From contig JANWYJ010000038.1 in NCBI GenBank assembly GCA_025055115.1, forward strand, positions 57,927 to 121,926: 64,000 nt of DNA, written 5' to 3'. Each line of letters starts with the position of its first letter. Position 1 is the stretch's first letter. The stretch comes from Gemmata sp. (GTDB lineage Bacteria > Planctomycetota > Planctomycetia > Gemmatales > Gemmataceae). Both the position numbers and the translations under genes were made by a program. Of this stretch, positions 52,295-61,676 are shown one piece after another. The notes beneath the pieces are model-generated. The model had not been told where the DNA came from and made no database searches. It was given only the letters and a program-made list of their open reading frames with translations.

Positions 52295-53824
52295 ATGCGT
52301 GATGAGTTGCCGACGAACACGGGCTTGCCTGCACTGTCTCTCATCGCCGCGACCAGCGGATCCGAACCCCAGGATGCCACCCCTCATCACGCACCAGCCC
52401 GTTGCCCGCAAATGGTGCCGGGCGGCAGCCGCGAGCTACTCCAACTTGCCCTGCCGCTGATTCTCAGCCAAAGCTTCATGACCATTCAGATCGCGATTGA
52501 TCGCGTTCTATTGTCGCGGCACAACCCGGACGAAGTCGCGGCGGCCTTTCCGGCGGTCATGCTCTTCTGGCTCCCCTTCGGCCTGTTGCAGGGCGTTGCG
52601 GCCTATGTTTCCACCTTTGTTGCCCAATACACCGGGGCGGCCCGGCCCCATCGCGTCGGCCCGGCGGTGTGGCAAGGCCTGTACTTCGCCGGTGGTGGTG
52701 GCGTGTTATTTCTGGCGATGATTCCACTGGCGGCGGATTTTGTCGCGCTGGCTGGACATGCCCCGGAATTGCAGCAACTCGAAGTGATCTACTGGCAGTA
52801 TCTGGCTGCCGCAGCGCTGCCGATGTTGATTGTTGCCGCGGTTAACGGCTTCTTCTCCGGCCGCGGTCAGACGTGGACCGTTTTAGCCATCGACGCTGTG
52901 GGGACAGTGGTGAACGCGGCCTTGGCGTTGGTGCTGATCTTCGGCTACCTGGGTTTTCCCGAGATGGGCATCGCTGGCGCTGGGCTTTCCACCGCCTTGG
53001 GGGCGTGGGCCTCGGCGCTGTTGGGCTTGGTGCTGTTTTTCCGCCCGCAGTTGCGCACACAATTCCGCACCCTGACTGGCTGGCGCTTCGAGCGAGAACT
53101 GTTTGGCCGGTTGCTCCGCTTTGGCGGACCGGCTGGTATTCAGATGTTCCTCGATGTTCTGGCGTTTACTCTTTTTACAGTATTTGTCGGCCGCTTGGGC
53201 ATGGCCGCGATGGGGGCCACCAGCATCGCCATTACACTCAACATGATCACCTTCTTACCGATGATCGGTTTGGGACAGGCGATCAGCATTCTGGTGGGCC
53301 AACGTTTGGGTGAAGACCGCCCCGACATCGCGGAACGCACCACCTACACCGGTTTGTGGTGGATGTGCGGTTACATGTGGTTCATTGTGGTGATCTACCT
53401 CACCCTGCCAGGAATGCTCTTGATGCCTTTTGAACCAGATACCGCGGCCGAACAGGCGAAATTCGCTCCCATCGCGGCCATCGTGCCCCATTTGCTCATT
53501 TGTGTGGCCATCTACTCCTTGGCCGACAGCATGAATCTGACCTTCGCCTTCGCCTTGCGCGGGGCGGGCGATACGCAATTCGTCACCTGGCTGACATTCC
53601 TTCTGGCGTGGCCACTGATGGTCATCCCGAGCTATCTGGTCGTGGAATACCGCGACGTTCTTGCGGTGCGTTTCCCGACGATGGGCGAACCGATCTATTG
53701 GGCGTGGGGATTTGCGACGTTGCACATTGTCGTCATGAGTATTTGCTTCCTGTGCCGCTTCCGCCACGGCAAGTGGAAGACGATGCGGGTGATCGAACCC
53801 CCTCCAGAGAACGACGCCTCCTAG
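52295..53824 (+). CDS. MATE-family efflux transporter
   Basis: 509 residues from ATG 52295, 12 bp after the DUF1080 stop. An N-terminal soluble tail of about 45 residues precedes the twelve expected TM helices. MATE features: 'ELLQLALPLILSQSFMTIQI', 'AAFPAVMLFWLPFGLLQGVA', 'FPEMGIAGAGLSTALGAWA' and 'MIGLGQAISILVGQRLGED'. Members export cationic drugs or metabolites against Na+ or H+. Substrate unknown; the position after a sugar-related gene may be coincidental. Confidence 0.92.
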   Translation: MRDELPTNTGLPALSLIAATSGSEPQDATPHHAPARCPQMVPGGSRELLQLALPLILSQSFMTIQIAIDRVLLSRHNPDEVAAAFPAVMLFWLPFGLLQGVAAYVSTFVAQYTGAARPHRVGPAVWQGLYFAGGGGVLFLAMIPLAADFVALAGHAPELQQLEVIYWQYLAAAALPMLIVAAVNGFFSGRGQTWTVLAIDAVGTVVNAALALVLIFGYLGFPEMGIAGAGLSTALGAWASALLGLVLFFRPQLRTQFRTLTGWRFERELFGRLLRFGGPAGIQMFLDVLAFTLFTVFVGRLGMAAMGATSIAITLNMITFLPMIGLGQAISILVGQRLGEDRPDIAERTTYTGLWWMCGYMWFIVVIYLTLPGMLLMPFEPDTAAEQAKFAPIAAIVPHLLICVAIYSLADSMNLTFAFALRGAGDTQFVTWLTFLLAWPLMVIPSYLVVEYRDVLAVRFPTMGEPIYWAWGFATLHIVVMSICFLCRFRHGKWKTMRVIEPPPENDAS

Positions 53825-53878
53825 ACGTGCGGCCGCTGCGGGGCATCGTCGGCGCTTCTCTCTGGGGGGCTGCTTCGG

Positions 53879-55180
53879 TTACTTGGTGGGCTTCCACAAT
53901 AGCCCAATCGCCACGAAAGCCGCCAACGGCGCACCACCGGCGACCACGAAGCCGGGCGTGTAGTCGTCGGTGGCGCGGATGTAGGCCCCGATCTCGGCTT
54001 GGGCGGTACCCACGGCCAACCAGGCCAACGCGGCCAGCACCCCCGACAATAGACCCATCGACCGCGGTGGTAAGTCTTGGGCCAAGGCGTAATAGATGGG
54101 ATGCAGGCCGAGAATTCCGGCACCGACGAGCATCAGGACGGGCACCAGGATGGCGAAGTCGCTGCCCAGAAACGGCACAGCGGCGGCCAGAGCGGTCAGA
54201 GCGCAGCCGAGGGCAAAGCCGATCAGCCGGGCGCTATGCACACGCCGCCGAGCGGCCAGCACCTTCACCACAAACCCCATGATCAGGCAGCCGACATCGG
54301 CCGCGATGTAATAGAGCGCTACTGCCCAGGCACTGGCTGCGGGAACGTAGTGGTGCGTTTCCTTCAAATACTTGGGCAACCACGCCCGGATAAACTGCCA
54401 ACTGAGGCTCAGGCACGTCACCACGATCGCGAGAACCACAAACCGCCGCAGAACCAGCGTGAAGCGCTCGGTCGGCTGTTGCGGAATGGGGGGAGTCGCA
54501 GATGGTGGCGGCCCATCGAGATCACCGCGGCGAACCAGTGTAAACCACAGGGGAACCCAGAGCAGGCCAAACGCCCCGATCGTCCAGAAAACGACTTCCC
54601 AACTGCCGCCTAGCCACCGCACGAGCAGAACATACAGCGGGGTGATGACCGCCCCGGCGCTGGCGCCGCTTTGCAGGATACTGTTGCCGAAGGGGCGGTC
54701 TTGGGCGGTGAGCACTTGCCGAGCGGTAATCAGGGCACACGGCCAGTGCCCGGCTTCGAATAAACCCAACGCGGTGCGGCACACCAAAAGCCAGCGGAAG
54801 GTGCCTTCCCCCGGTTCGTCGCCCGGGGCTTCCCACCACGCCACCACCTGCGGCGCAGCGGCCAACGTGGTGGCGATTCCGGCGGCCGACCAGCCAAGCA
54901 ACACCACCGGATACAGCCAGCGCGGGCCGAACCGATCGGCCAGCCACCCAAACAGAATCGACCCGACCGCAAAGGCATAGCTGAAGCCACGTTCGACTTG
55001 TCCGTACCGCGCATCGTGCAGGTGGTAACGTTCCTTCAGCTCCGTCGCCGTCTCGGACAGTGCTTGCCGATCCATATAGTTGAGCAAAGTGGCCAGCAAC
55101 AGGGCCACACACACCCACCAGCGCCAGGCCGATGACGCGGAGTGACTCGGAAGTGTTGCAGCAGAATCGCTCACCGTCAT
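53879..55180 (-). CDS. Major facilitator superfamily transporter (ACS-like)
   Basis: 433 residues from ATG 55180; the longer frame to 55270 is not used. The N-terminal 'WWVCVALLLATLLNYMDRQA' carries the NYxDR motif of the anion:cation symporter branch, followed by 'GSILFGWLADRFGPRW' (loop 2-3 signature) and about twelve hydrophobic helices. The middle loop is basic/proline-rich. Close relatives transport hexuronates or organic acids, which would suit the nearby sugar-processing genes; substrate not fixed by sequence. It is convergent with the MATE gene. Confidence 0.92.
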   Translation of the reverse strand: MTVSDSAATLPSHSASSAWRWWVCVALLLATLLNYMDRQALSETATELKERYHLHDARYGQVERGFSYAFAVGSILFGWLADRFGPRWLYPVVLLGWSAAGIATTLAAAPQVVAWWEAPGDEPGEGTFRWLLVCRTALGLFEAGHWPCALITARQVLTAQDRPFGNSILQSGASAGAVITPLYVLLVRWLGGSWEVVFWTIGAFGLLWVPLWFTLVRRGDLDGPPPSATPPIPQQPTERFTLVLRRFVVLAIVVTCLSLSWQFIRAWLPKYLKETHHYVPAASAWAVALYYIAADVGCLIMGFVVKVLAARRRVHSARLIGFALGCALTALAAAVPFLGSDFAILVPVLMLVGAGILGLHPIYYALAQDLPPRSMGLLSGVLAALAWLAVGTAQAEIGAYIRATDDYTPGFVVAGGAPLAAFVAIGLLWKPTK

Positions 55181-55273
55181 GCCCTTTCGCCGTCCGTAGG
55201 GTGTGTTGTCTTGGTGTGGGGCCACGACCGCCCGATCACAGGCTTGCTGGAACCACAGTCCCCAGCGCAAGGC

Positions 55274-55315
55274 AATGCCGCCGTTCTGTCAACGTAATGC
55301 CGCCGTTCTGTCAAC
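55274..55315. repeat. 20 bp near-tandem repeat
   Basis: AATGCCGCCGTTCTGTCAAC occurs at 55274-55293 and, unchanged, at 55296-55315 (22 bp offset), between the MFS and creatininase-family genes. Confidence 0.95.
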
Positions 55316-55366
55316 CTCGGGCCATCACCCACAAGCGGTTGACGCCACCGAACCTCGGTGGCTGGC

Positions 55367-56128
55367 TCAGTCGTCCCACGAGCCGTCCCAATTCACGACA
55401 CGTTCCAGATACGCGGCGACCGCAGCGGCGAAGTGCGCGAAGAGGGCTTCGCCCTTGGCGGCGCTGGCCGCCGCCGGCGCGCCGATGTGCCCCGGTTCGC
55501 TGCGATCCGGCATCACCCACGCCCGGTAGCCGGGTGCCAAGGCCCGGCCATGGGGTACTTCCGGCACGGTCGCCACATCGCCAACGACCAACTGCGGCTG
55601 GAGGCGCAGCACCATCGATGTTTCCCATTCGCAGGCATGGCCCATCTGCGTCTGTACCAAGCCGGGACAGCTGTCCGTGGGGTGCGTTCCGGCTTCCCAA
55701 TACGTCAACCCCACCAGCAACAGGTCGCGGCGGTCGCGGTAGTGTTGCTTTAGCTCAAACAAGGCCTGTTGGTAGGGCGTCACATTCCCGCCGTGGCCGT
55801 TGATGAAGACGATCCGCGAAAAACCATGCACGAGAAAGCATGTGGCGAGGTCTTTGAGCAGATCGAGGTACACCCGCGGCGAAGCCGAGAGCGTACCGGG
55901 AAAATCCAGATGATGATGGGAGTGGCCCAGCCACTGAAGCGGGGCAAACAGGCACTTGGCCGCAACCGGGGTGAGTTTCACGCGGCGCATCACCTCCCCC
56001 AGCAATAACGAATCGGTCAAAAGCGGCATGTGCCGGCCATGCTGTTCGAGAGCCGCGATGGGAAAAACCACGGGTGTGGTTTTCGGCAGGGCGGCCACCG
56101 CGGGCCACGTCAATTCCCCAAGTTCCAT
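55367..56128 (-). CDS. Creatininase-family amidohydrolase
   Basis: 253 residues from ATG 56128. The family's metal-binding pattern is present: 'FPIAALEQHGRHMPLLTD' (Glu28, His30, His33, Asp39), 'WLGHSHHHLDFPGT', 'FINGHGGNVTP' (His/Asn near 113-117) and 'GHACEWETSMVL' (Glu). Creatininase-fold enzymes cleave cyclic amides; other members serve cofactor pathways such as mycofactocin (MftE) or FAPy deformylation (ArfB of riboflavin synthesis). No neighbours support a specific pathway, so only the family is called. Confidence 0.9.
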   Translation of the reverse strand: MELGELTWPAVAALPKTTPVVFPIAALEQHGRHMPLLTDSLLLGEVMRRVKLTPVAAKCLFAPLQWLGHSHHHLDFPGTLSASPRVYLDLLKDLATCFLVHGFSRIVFINGHGGNVTPYQQALFELKQHYRDRRDLLLVGLTYWEAGTHPTDSCPGLVQTQMGHACEWETSMVLRLQPQLVVGDVATVPEVPHGRALAPGYRAWVMPDRSEPGHIGAPAAASAAKGEALFAHFAAAVAAYLERVVNWDGSWDD

Positions 56129-56236
56129 GAATCGCCTTCCACTCAGTTGAGAATCCGGTTGCCCAACAGTGTAGCGAAGGAAACACACTTGGGAATGAAA
56201 CCCCTGAAACGGTTGACGTTCCCACGGCGGCCACAA

Positions 56237-56272
56237 CGCTGTCAAGCCCAGAAGCGCTGTCAAGCCCAGGAG
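56237..56272. repeat. 18 bp tandem repeat
   Basis: CGCTGTCAAGCCCAGAAG at 56237-56254 is followed directly by CGCTGTCAAGCCCAGGAG at 56255-56272, between two divergent genes. Confidence 0.9.
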
Positions 56273-56390
56273 AGACGCTCGGCAATGGCCCCCGGATATC
56301 CTCTCGGCTGTGGCGGTTCTACAATGGCTCATGTGCTGGTCAACGATTCTGCCTTCTTTTCCACCATCTCCCCTCCCGGAGTTTCCTCTC

Positions 56391-57464
56391 ATGGGATTGC
56401 GCATTACACTTCTGATGATGCTAGCACTACTCATTTGTTCCGGCTGTAAGCGGAAGCGACCGGCGGAGGATACCGGAAGCGATCCCGCGGCGAATCCATC
56501 GGCGCCCCAGGTCAGGCCCGCACCGTCCGCCTCGCTGACCGCCCCCGAAGCCATCGCCGCCTTGCGCGCTCGGGGCGCGGAAATTATCACGTCCGACGGC
56601 CAACCCGATAGCCCTGTGGCCCGCGTCCACATGACCGGCCCGAAATTCGGCGATGACGACCTCAAACTCCTCCGCCCCTTCACCTATCTGCACTACCTCG
56701 ACCTATCAGGCTCGAGAGTGACCGATAACGGCCTGATCACCCTCTTGGATTTCGAGCAACTCTACATGATCGACCTTTCGGGTACGGCCATCACCGACGT
56801 CGGCGCGGTGCGGCTGGCCAAACTCCCCCACCTGTCCGACCTGCGTTTCGCCGATACTGCCATCACCGACAAAACCTTGAACGCCTTCACCAAACAAGCT
56901 CTGCGCGTCTTTGACGGGCGGCGCACGCAAGTGACCGATGCGGCCAAAAACCGATTCCGACAACTGACCGGGTTGAAAGTCTATTTTGTCGAAGATACCG
57001 TGTTCAAGGATTTCCAATCCCCTGATGGGACCTTTGCCGTATCGTTCCCCTGGTACGTGCCACCACCACGGCTACGGCAGGATCGCACGCCGTTTGGCCC
57101 CATCACCGATACCGCGTACGAAGTCAATCACCACAATTGGTCGGTTCTTGTGGCCGTTGCCGATTTGAACGCGCCCCATCAACCGCAGGTGGAACCGGAA
57201 AAGCTCGTTTTGGCCGGGCGTGATGAGATCGCTAGACAACTCAAAGCGAAGGTCAGTCAGGAGAAGAAAACGCCGTTGGACAACGGCGGCCTGATGTGGA
57301 AGTTCACCTACAGCTTCCCACAGCGGCCGGGGCAAGGCCCGGTGCATCACCGGAGCATCATCGACCGTGGCCGCATCTTCACGCTGATGATTCTCGTCAA
57401 TTTCAGCACCGATCCCAGCGCCGACCGCGAGCGTTTCTTCAACTCATTCCGGATTCTGAAGTGA
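56391..57464 (+). CDS. Leucine-rich-repeat lipoprotein
   Basis: 357 residues from ATG 56391. Signal with lipobox 'MLALLICSGC' (acylated Cys near residue 17). Residues about 65-205 hold LRRs with the consensus LxxLDLSGSxVTDNGL ('YLHYLDLSGSRVTDNGL', 'LYMIDLSGTAITDVGAV', 'LSDLRFADTAITDKTL'). The C-terminal ~150 residues are a mixed domain ('SPDGTFAVSFPWYVPPP') of unknown fold. It is an outer-surface lipoprotein with a likely protein-binding role. Its last 26 bp overlap the end of the convergent YcxB-like gene. Confidence 0.85.
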   Translation: MGLRITLLMMLALLICSGCKRKRPAEDTGSDPAANPSAPQVRPAPSASLTAPEAIAALRARGAEIITSDGQPDSPVARVHMTGPKFGDDDLKLLRPFTYLHYLDLSGSRVTDNGLITLLDFEQLYMIDLSGTAITDVGAVRLAKLPHLSDLRFADTAITDKTLNAFTKQALRVFDGRRTQVTDAAKNRFRQLTGLKVYFVEDTVFKDFQSPDGTFAVSFPWYVPPPRLRQDRTPFGPITDTAYEVNHHNWSVLVAVADLNAPHQPQVEPEKLVLAGRDEIARQLKAKVSQEKKTPLDNGGLMWKFTYSFPQRPGQGPVHHRSIIDRGRIFTLMILVNFSTDPSADRERFFNSFRILK

Positions 57465-57930
57465 GCGCGGCTTCCTCCTCCGCCCGCGCGGCACGAATCG
57501 TACGGTGAGCAAAAACACGCAGAAACGCGATTTGTTCCGGGCTGATCGCGCTATCGGGAATGAGAAGAACTGTACCGTCGAGGTGTAAGACTGTCCACAG
57601 ATCGTCGGCGCGAAACACCTGCAGAACACCCTGAAGGGGCAGCCGTTTCTGTTGACCGGCGGTATCGACGACCAGAGCTTCGTCATCGACGTGAATGGTC
57701 ACGGTCCGTCCACCCCGGACGATCAGGTCGAACGCGAAGAGGAACAGTCCGCGGTACATCACCACCGGCAGGGCCAACAGGACTAAAAACCACGACGAGG
57801 CGGCATACGTCAGATAGGCCGCTCCGACCGAAAACCCGATGGTACCGGCGATAGCCGGCAGCCATGGGACCAGCTCGACCCGGAGCCGTTGCCGCCGCGT
57901 CAGCGTGTAGGCTAGGGTGAATGGCGTCAC
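57439..57930 (-). CDS. YcxB-like membrane protein
   Basis: 163 residues from GTG 57930. Two TM helices (about 24-45, 'LPAIAGTIGFSVGAAYLTYA', and 46-70) are followed by a soluble C-terminal domain of PH/YcxB type: 'TVTIHVDDEALVVDTAGQQK', 'LPLQGVLQVFRADDLWTVLH', 'DGTVLLIPDSAISPEQIAFL'. The family is of unknown function. It follows speA on the same strand and overlaps the LRR gene's 3' end by 26 bp. Confidence 0.72.
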   Translation of the reverse strand: MTPFTLAYTLTRRQRLRVELVPWLPAIAGTIGFSVGAAYLTYAASSWFLVLLALPVVMYRGLFLFAFDLIVRGGRTVTIHVDDEALVVDTAGQQKRLPLQGVLQVFRADDLWTVLHLDGTVLLIPDSAISPEQIAFLRVFAHRTIRAARAEEEAALTSESGMS

Positions 57931-57949
57931 GGCGTTTCCCTCGTCGCTA

Positions 57950-57983
57950 GGCCGGACCTGGCGCCAGGGCCGGAGGTCCGGCC
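57950..57983 (-). terminator. Hairpin after speA
   Basis: A perfect 10 bp stem, GGCCGGACCT (57950-57959) with AGGTCCGGCC (57974-57983), lies directly after the speA stop on the minus strand. No T-tract is evident, so it may also be an attenuating or RNA-stabilising structure. Confidence 0.55.
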
Positions 57984-57986
57984 CGC

Positions 57987-59933
57987 TCAGGCACTGGGTT
58001 CTTCGAGATAGGTGTATCCTTCCAAGCCAGTTTCGTAGAAGCGGAGGAAGTGCCGGGCTTCCGCCGCGGTGATCCGCCCCTGTTTGACGGCTTTTTCCAC
58101 GTCTTTGCGGATGCGGTCGGTCAGTTTCTCGGCACTGTATTGCACATACGCCAACACTTCCGTCACCGTATCGCCTTTGACCACCGCATCGATCGATGGC
58201 GTGCCGTCGTCTTCCATCGAAACATGTACCGCGTTGGTATCGCCCAAAAGGTTATGCAAATCGCCCAGAATTTCTTGATAGGCGCCCAACAGAAACGCCC
58301 CGAGGTAGTAGGGTTCACTGCCATCGTAGGGGTGCAACTCCAGGGTGTTGCGCACGTCGCGCAGGTCGATGAATTGATCGATCTTGCCATCGGAGTCGCA
58401 GGTGATGTCGCCCAGCACACCGCGGCGGGTGGGCATTTCGTTGAGGCGGTGAATGGGCATTACTGGAAACAGTTGCTTGATGGCCCACGAATCCGGCATG
58501 CTCTGGAAGACGGAAAAGTTGCAGAAATAGGTGTCGGAGAGCATGGTATCCAGACCATGCAGCTCTTCGGGTACATAGTCCAAATCGCGGACGATCCGTT
58601 GCAGTTTCCGTCCGAAAGCCCAAAAGAGCCGTTCGGCCAGCGCCCGCAGCTCGATCGACAGATGCCCCAGGTTGAACAATGTGAGGGTTTTCTCCATTTG
58701 TTCAACCGCGTCGTGGTAGTATTCTAAGAAGTTTTTCTTGTTGAGGTCCTTGTAGTTGGCGAACAGGTCGCGGATTGGTTCGGGGGCGTCGTCGGGCAGG
58801 GTGTCGGGGGCGGTGCAAGCGTCGAAGCTCGACGTGCCGAGGACATCGAAAATGAGAACCGAATGATACGCGACCAAGGCCCGGCCGCTTTCGGAAATGA
58901 TCGCCGGGTGCGGTACACCGGCTTCGTCGCACACCTGCTTGATCCGATAGACCACGTCGTTGGCGTATTCTTGGAGGGTATAGTTGATGCTCGATTCAAA
59001 CGCGGTTTGCGAGCCGTCGTAATCCACCCCCAATCCGCCACCGACGTCGATGTACTTCAACCCCGCCCCCAACCGATACAGCTCCACATAAATCCGCGCC
59101 GCTTCCGCCAAAGCATCCTTGACCTTGCGAATGTCCGAAACTTGCGACCCCATGTGGAAGTGGGTCATCTGCAGGCAATCGTCCAGGCCGCGAGCTTTCA
59201 GAAATTCAAATGCCTCCAGAACTTCCGTCAAAGTGAGACCAAACTTCGACCGGTAACCGGCACTGCCACGCCACCGGCCGCTGCCCCGGCTGGCCAACTT
59301 GACACGCACCCCCAACGGCTGCCGAACTCCAATTTCCTCCATGTACTTGACAAGCAGTTCCAACTCGGTGAACTTCTCTACCACCGGAATGATGCGCTTG
59401 CCGATTTTCGTAGCCAAAACCACCATTTTAATGAATTCATCATCTTTGAAGCCATTGCAGACAATCGGCGTATCCAAGCCGTTGGTGATGGCCAGAACCG
59501 CCAGCAACTCCGGCTTACTGCCCGCTTCGAGGCCAAAGCCGTATTTTTTGCCAAAGCTGACCACTTCTTCGACCACGTGCCGCTGTTGGTTGACCTTGAT
59601 GGGATAAACACAGTGGTATTCCCCGGTATAACCGAACTCGGTCCGCGATTTCTCGAACGCCGCGGCGATTTCCCCAATCCGGTGGCGCAGAATGTCGGTG
59701 AAGCGCAGTAATAGCGGCGGTTGGATACCCCGGGCGCGGATTTGGTCAACCAATTCTTTGAGATCGATGGACCGTTCCGGGTCTTTATCCGGGTGAACCG
59801 TGACGTGACCAAGTTTGTTGATGCCGAAATACCCTTTGCCCCAGTTTTTGACGCCGTAAGTTTCGAAGGCGTCGTGCAGTTTCCACGATGGCACCAGATC
59901 GCTTTCCGCGTGACGGTCGAGAGTTTTGCCCAT
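57987..59933 (-). CDS. speA: Biosynthetic arginine decarboxylase
   Basis: 648 residues from ATG 59933, matching the usual ~630-660 of SpeA, which makes agmatine from arginine for polyamine synthesis. N-terminal 'YGVKNWGKGYFGINKLGHV', PLP-lysine motif 'YPIKVNQQRHVVEEV', 'GLEAGSKPELLAVLA', 'THFHMGSQVSDIR', 'YIDVGGGLGVDYDG' (phosphate binding), 'ISESGRALVAYHSV' and 'LSDTYFCNFSVFQSMPDSWA' (Cys of the partner active site). All core residues are present. Isolated gene; other polyamine genes are not nearby. Confidence 0.97.
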   Translation of the reverse strand: MGKTLDRHAESDLVPSWKLHDAFETYGVKNWGKGYFGINKLGHVTVHPDKDPERSIDLKELVDQIRARGIQPPLLLRFTDILRHRIGEIAAAFEKSRTEFGYTGEYHCVYPIKVNQQRHVVEEVVSFGKKYGFGLEAGSKPELLAVLAITNGLDTPIVCNGFKDDEFIKMVVLATKIGKRIIPVVEKFTELELLVKYMEEIGVRQPLGVRVKLASRGSGRWRGSAGYRSKFGLTLTEVLEAFEFLKARGLDDCLQMTHFHMGSQVSDIRKVKDALAEAARIYVELYRLGAGLKYIDVGGGLGVDYDGSQTAFESSINYTLQEYANDVVYRIKQVCDEAGVPHPAIISESGRALVAYHSVLIFDVLGTSSFDACTAPDTLPDDAPEPIRDLFANYKDLNKKNFLEYYHDAVEQMEKTLTLFNLGHLSIELRALAERLFWAFGRKLQRIVRDLDYVPEELHGLDTMLSDTYFCNFSVFQSMPDSWAIKQLFPVMPIHRLNEMPTRRGVLGDITCDSDGKIDQFIDLRDVRNTLELHPYDGSEPYYLGAFLLGAYQEILGDLHNLLGDTNAVHVSMEDDGTPSIDAVVKGDTVTEVLAYVQYSAEKLTDRIRKDVEKAVKQGRITAAEARHFLRFYETGLEGYTYLEEPSA

Positions 59934-60092
59934 CAAAACGAGCCTTTCCCGCGAAGCGGCTTGCAGGTTGAGGAGGCGCGGACGATCCGCGTTTCTAGCA
60001 TCTTACGGTGCGCAATCCGAGGTGCAATGTCGGTCGGACCCGGGATACAGACGCCCGGGTTTCCGAGTCCCTTATCGGCGTGGGGTTGGGGG

Positions 60093-60518
60093 TCACTTCA
60101 GGTGGAACGGCTCGAGTTGGTTCTCACCCGCTTTGATCGTGACGCGGATCGTCGACTTCTCTTTGTCGGCGTAAGCACCATTCAGTCTGTCGCGGGTTTC
60201 CGGTGGGCCGGTGGTGATGACGCCGGCTTTGGGCTTGACTGTTTCCGAGCAAATGATCGTCACGACGTAGTCACCGGTCGGCATCCCGGCTTTATCTCCC
60301 GTTTGGGCGGAGAAGGTGCCGTCGTCCTGAGTTAGCGCGGTCGAGACCACCGTTTTCAGGTCGGTTCGGCCTTTGGGGTGAAAGGTGACCAACGCCCCGG
60401 CCAAGGGTTCATCCTTGTAGAGCACTTTACCTTTGACCGGGTGATAGTTTTCCCCGGAGGGCGAGCAGGAAAGCCCCAGGCCACTGAGGAGAACAAGCGC
60501 CCAACCGAACATTCGCAT
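60093..60518 (-). CDS. Small lipoprotein with transthyretin-like domain
   Basis: 141 residues. Lipobox 'LSGLGLSC' (Cys about residue 18). The mature part is a beta sandwich of the carboxypeptidase-regulatory type: 'VKGKVLYKDEPLAGALVTFH', 'DDGTFSAQTGDKAGMPTGDY', 'IRVTIKAGENQLEPF'. Small lipoproteins of this type sit beside DUF1559 genes throughout planctomycetes. It is the downstream partner of the DUF1559 gene at 60618. Function unknown. Confidence 0.85.
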   Translation of the reverse strand: MRMFGWALVLLSGLGLSCSPSGENYHPVKGKVLYKDEPLAGALVTFHPKGRTDLKTVVSTALTQDDGTFSAQTGDKAGMPTGDYVVTIICSETVKPKAGVITTGPPETRDRLNGAYADKEKSTIRVTIKAGENQLEPFHLK

Positions 60519-60570
60519 AGTGCTACCTATTTCTTTCGGGAGGAAGACGAAAAAAAAGCGGTGGAGGAAG

Positions 60571-60600
60571 AAAAAAGGACCGGTCGTTGTAGACCGGTCC
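60571..60600 (-). terminator. Intrinsic terminator after the DUF1559 gene
   Basis: On the minus strand GGACCGGTC and GACCGGTCC (60577-60600) form a perfect 9 bp stem with a 6 nt loop, followed by six T (60571-60576). It lies 17 bp after the stop at 60618 and separates this gene from the downstream lipoprotein gene. This is the clearest terminator in the window. Confidence 0.9.
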
Positions 60601-60617
60601 GGGGATTGTGGGGCGGT

Positions 60618-61676
60618 TCAGTTGTCGGTGAAGGCTTCACCGCCAGCTCGGCTGGCGAGAGCCGCGACAACACCGGCGGGGGTACCGTTTCGCAGGAATT
60701 GGACCGAGCCATCGCCGCGAAGGGTCATCACTCCACCGGGGTGGAACGAGTAGAATTGGTTCACGTTGTTGGCATTGATGGCATCGCAGCCGCCATCGCG
60801 AACCGTGCCGGTGGCGTCAAACCCACGGATGAAGATGGCTGTGTTGTTGTCGGCGTAGGCGGCGTTGAGGGTCCAACCCGCTTCACCCGGCCCATTGGGC
60901 ATCACCGCGCGGCCCCGCGCGTACACCTGGTGGCGGCCCGCGTCTTCGCCGAAGGCGATGGTATTCGACAAGCCGTCGGTGATACCATCGAACTTGATGG
61001 CCCCCACAAAAAGTGAGCCGTTGCGCATACCCCCGTAGATGCCGAACATGCCGCCATTATCGGCCCCGGTGCTGGAACCGGTGGAGGGGGCCAGCGGGCT
61101 GGTCGTCGCGCAAGCGTTGCGGAAGTTGTTGTGATAACCCCGGACCACCGCGTAGTCGGTTTCGCCGAGGACGAAGGGGGCACGGGCATCCGGAACCCCT
61201 TGTTGTACGAAGTACGGGCGGTAGTCGAGCGTGCGTTCCGGAGCCGAGGGGCAGATGTAAATCCGCACTTTTTGCGCCACGTTGGGATTGGCTCCCCACG
61301 GTGGCGGCCAGTTGCGGGGATCAATGACCGACAGATTCAAGTTCGTCCCCACCAGGATATTCCCTTGCTCAATGTAGGGCAGCAAGTAGGTGTGCGGGGG
61401 GTGACCTTGGGTCTGAGGCCCAAGCGGATTGCCCGAGGGGGCCGGATCGAAGTTGAAGCCCCACGGCGGAATGTAACCCATTGCGTCGTGGAAACTGTGT
61501 AGCGCAATGCCGATTTGCTTGAGGTTGTTACTGCACCGCATACGGGCGGCAGCTTCGCGGACCTTCTGTACAGCTGGCAGTAACAACCCGATGAGAATGG
61601 CGATAATAGCAATCACCACCAACAGTTCGATGAGCGTGAATCCGCGTTTCATCACTCGGCGTAGAACACAATCCAT
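60618..61676 (-). CDS. DUF1559 pilin-like protein
   Basis: 352 residues from ATG 61676, supported by GGAG 8 bp upstream; ATG 61652 ([10 protein letters not shown]) is an alternative. The prepilin cleavage/methylation motif '[18 protein letters not shown]' is followed by '[20 protein letters not shown]', the family's hallmark. C-terminal: '[17 protein letters not shown]' and '[20 protein letters not shown]' (H-x9-DG motif). These proteins are abundant planctomycete pseudopilins of unknown role, possibly cell-surface. The gene is upstream of a small lipoprotein gene on the same strand. Confidence 0.95.
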   Translation of the reverse strand: MDCVLRRVMKRGFTLIELLVVIAIIAILIGLLLPAVQKVREAAARMRCSNNLKQIGIALHSFHDAMGYIPPWGFNFDPAPSGNPLGPQTQGHPPHTYLLPYIEQGNILVGTNLNLSVIDPRNWPPPWGANPNVAQKVRIYICPSAPERTLDYRPYFVQQGVPDARAPFVLGETDYAVVRGYHNNFRNACATTSPLAPSTGSSTGADNGGMFGIYGGMRNGSLFVGAIKFDGITDGLSNTIAFGEDAGRHQVYARGRAVMPNGPGEAGWTLNAAYADNNTAIFIRGFDATGTVRDGGCDAINANNVNQFYSFHPGGVMTLRGDGSVQFLRNGTPAGVVAALASRAGGEAFTDN

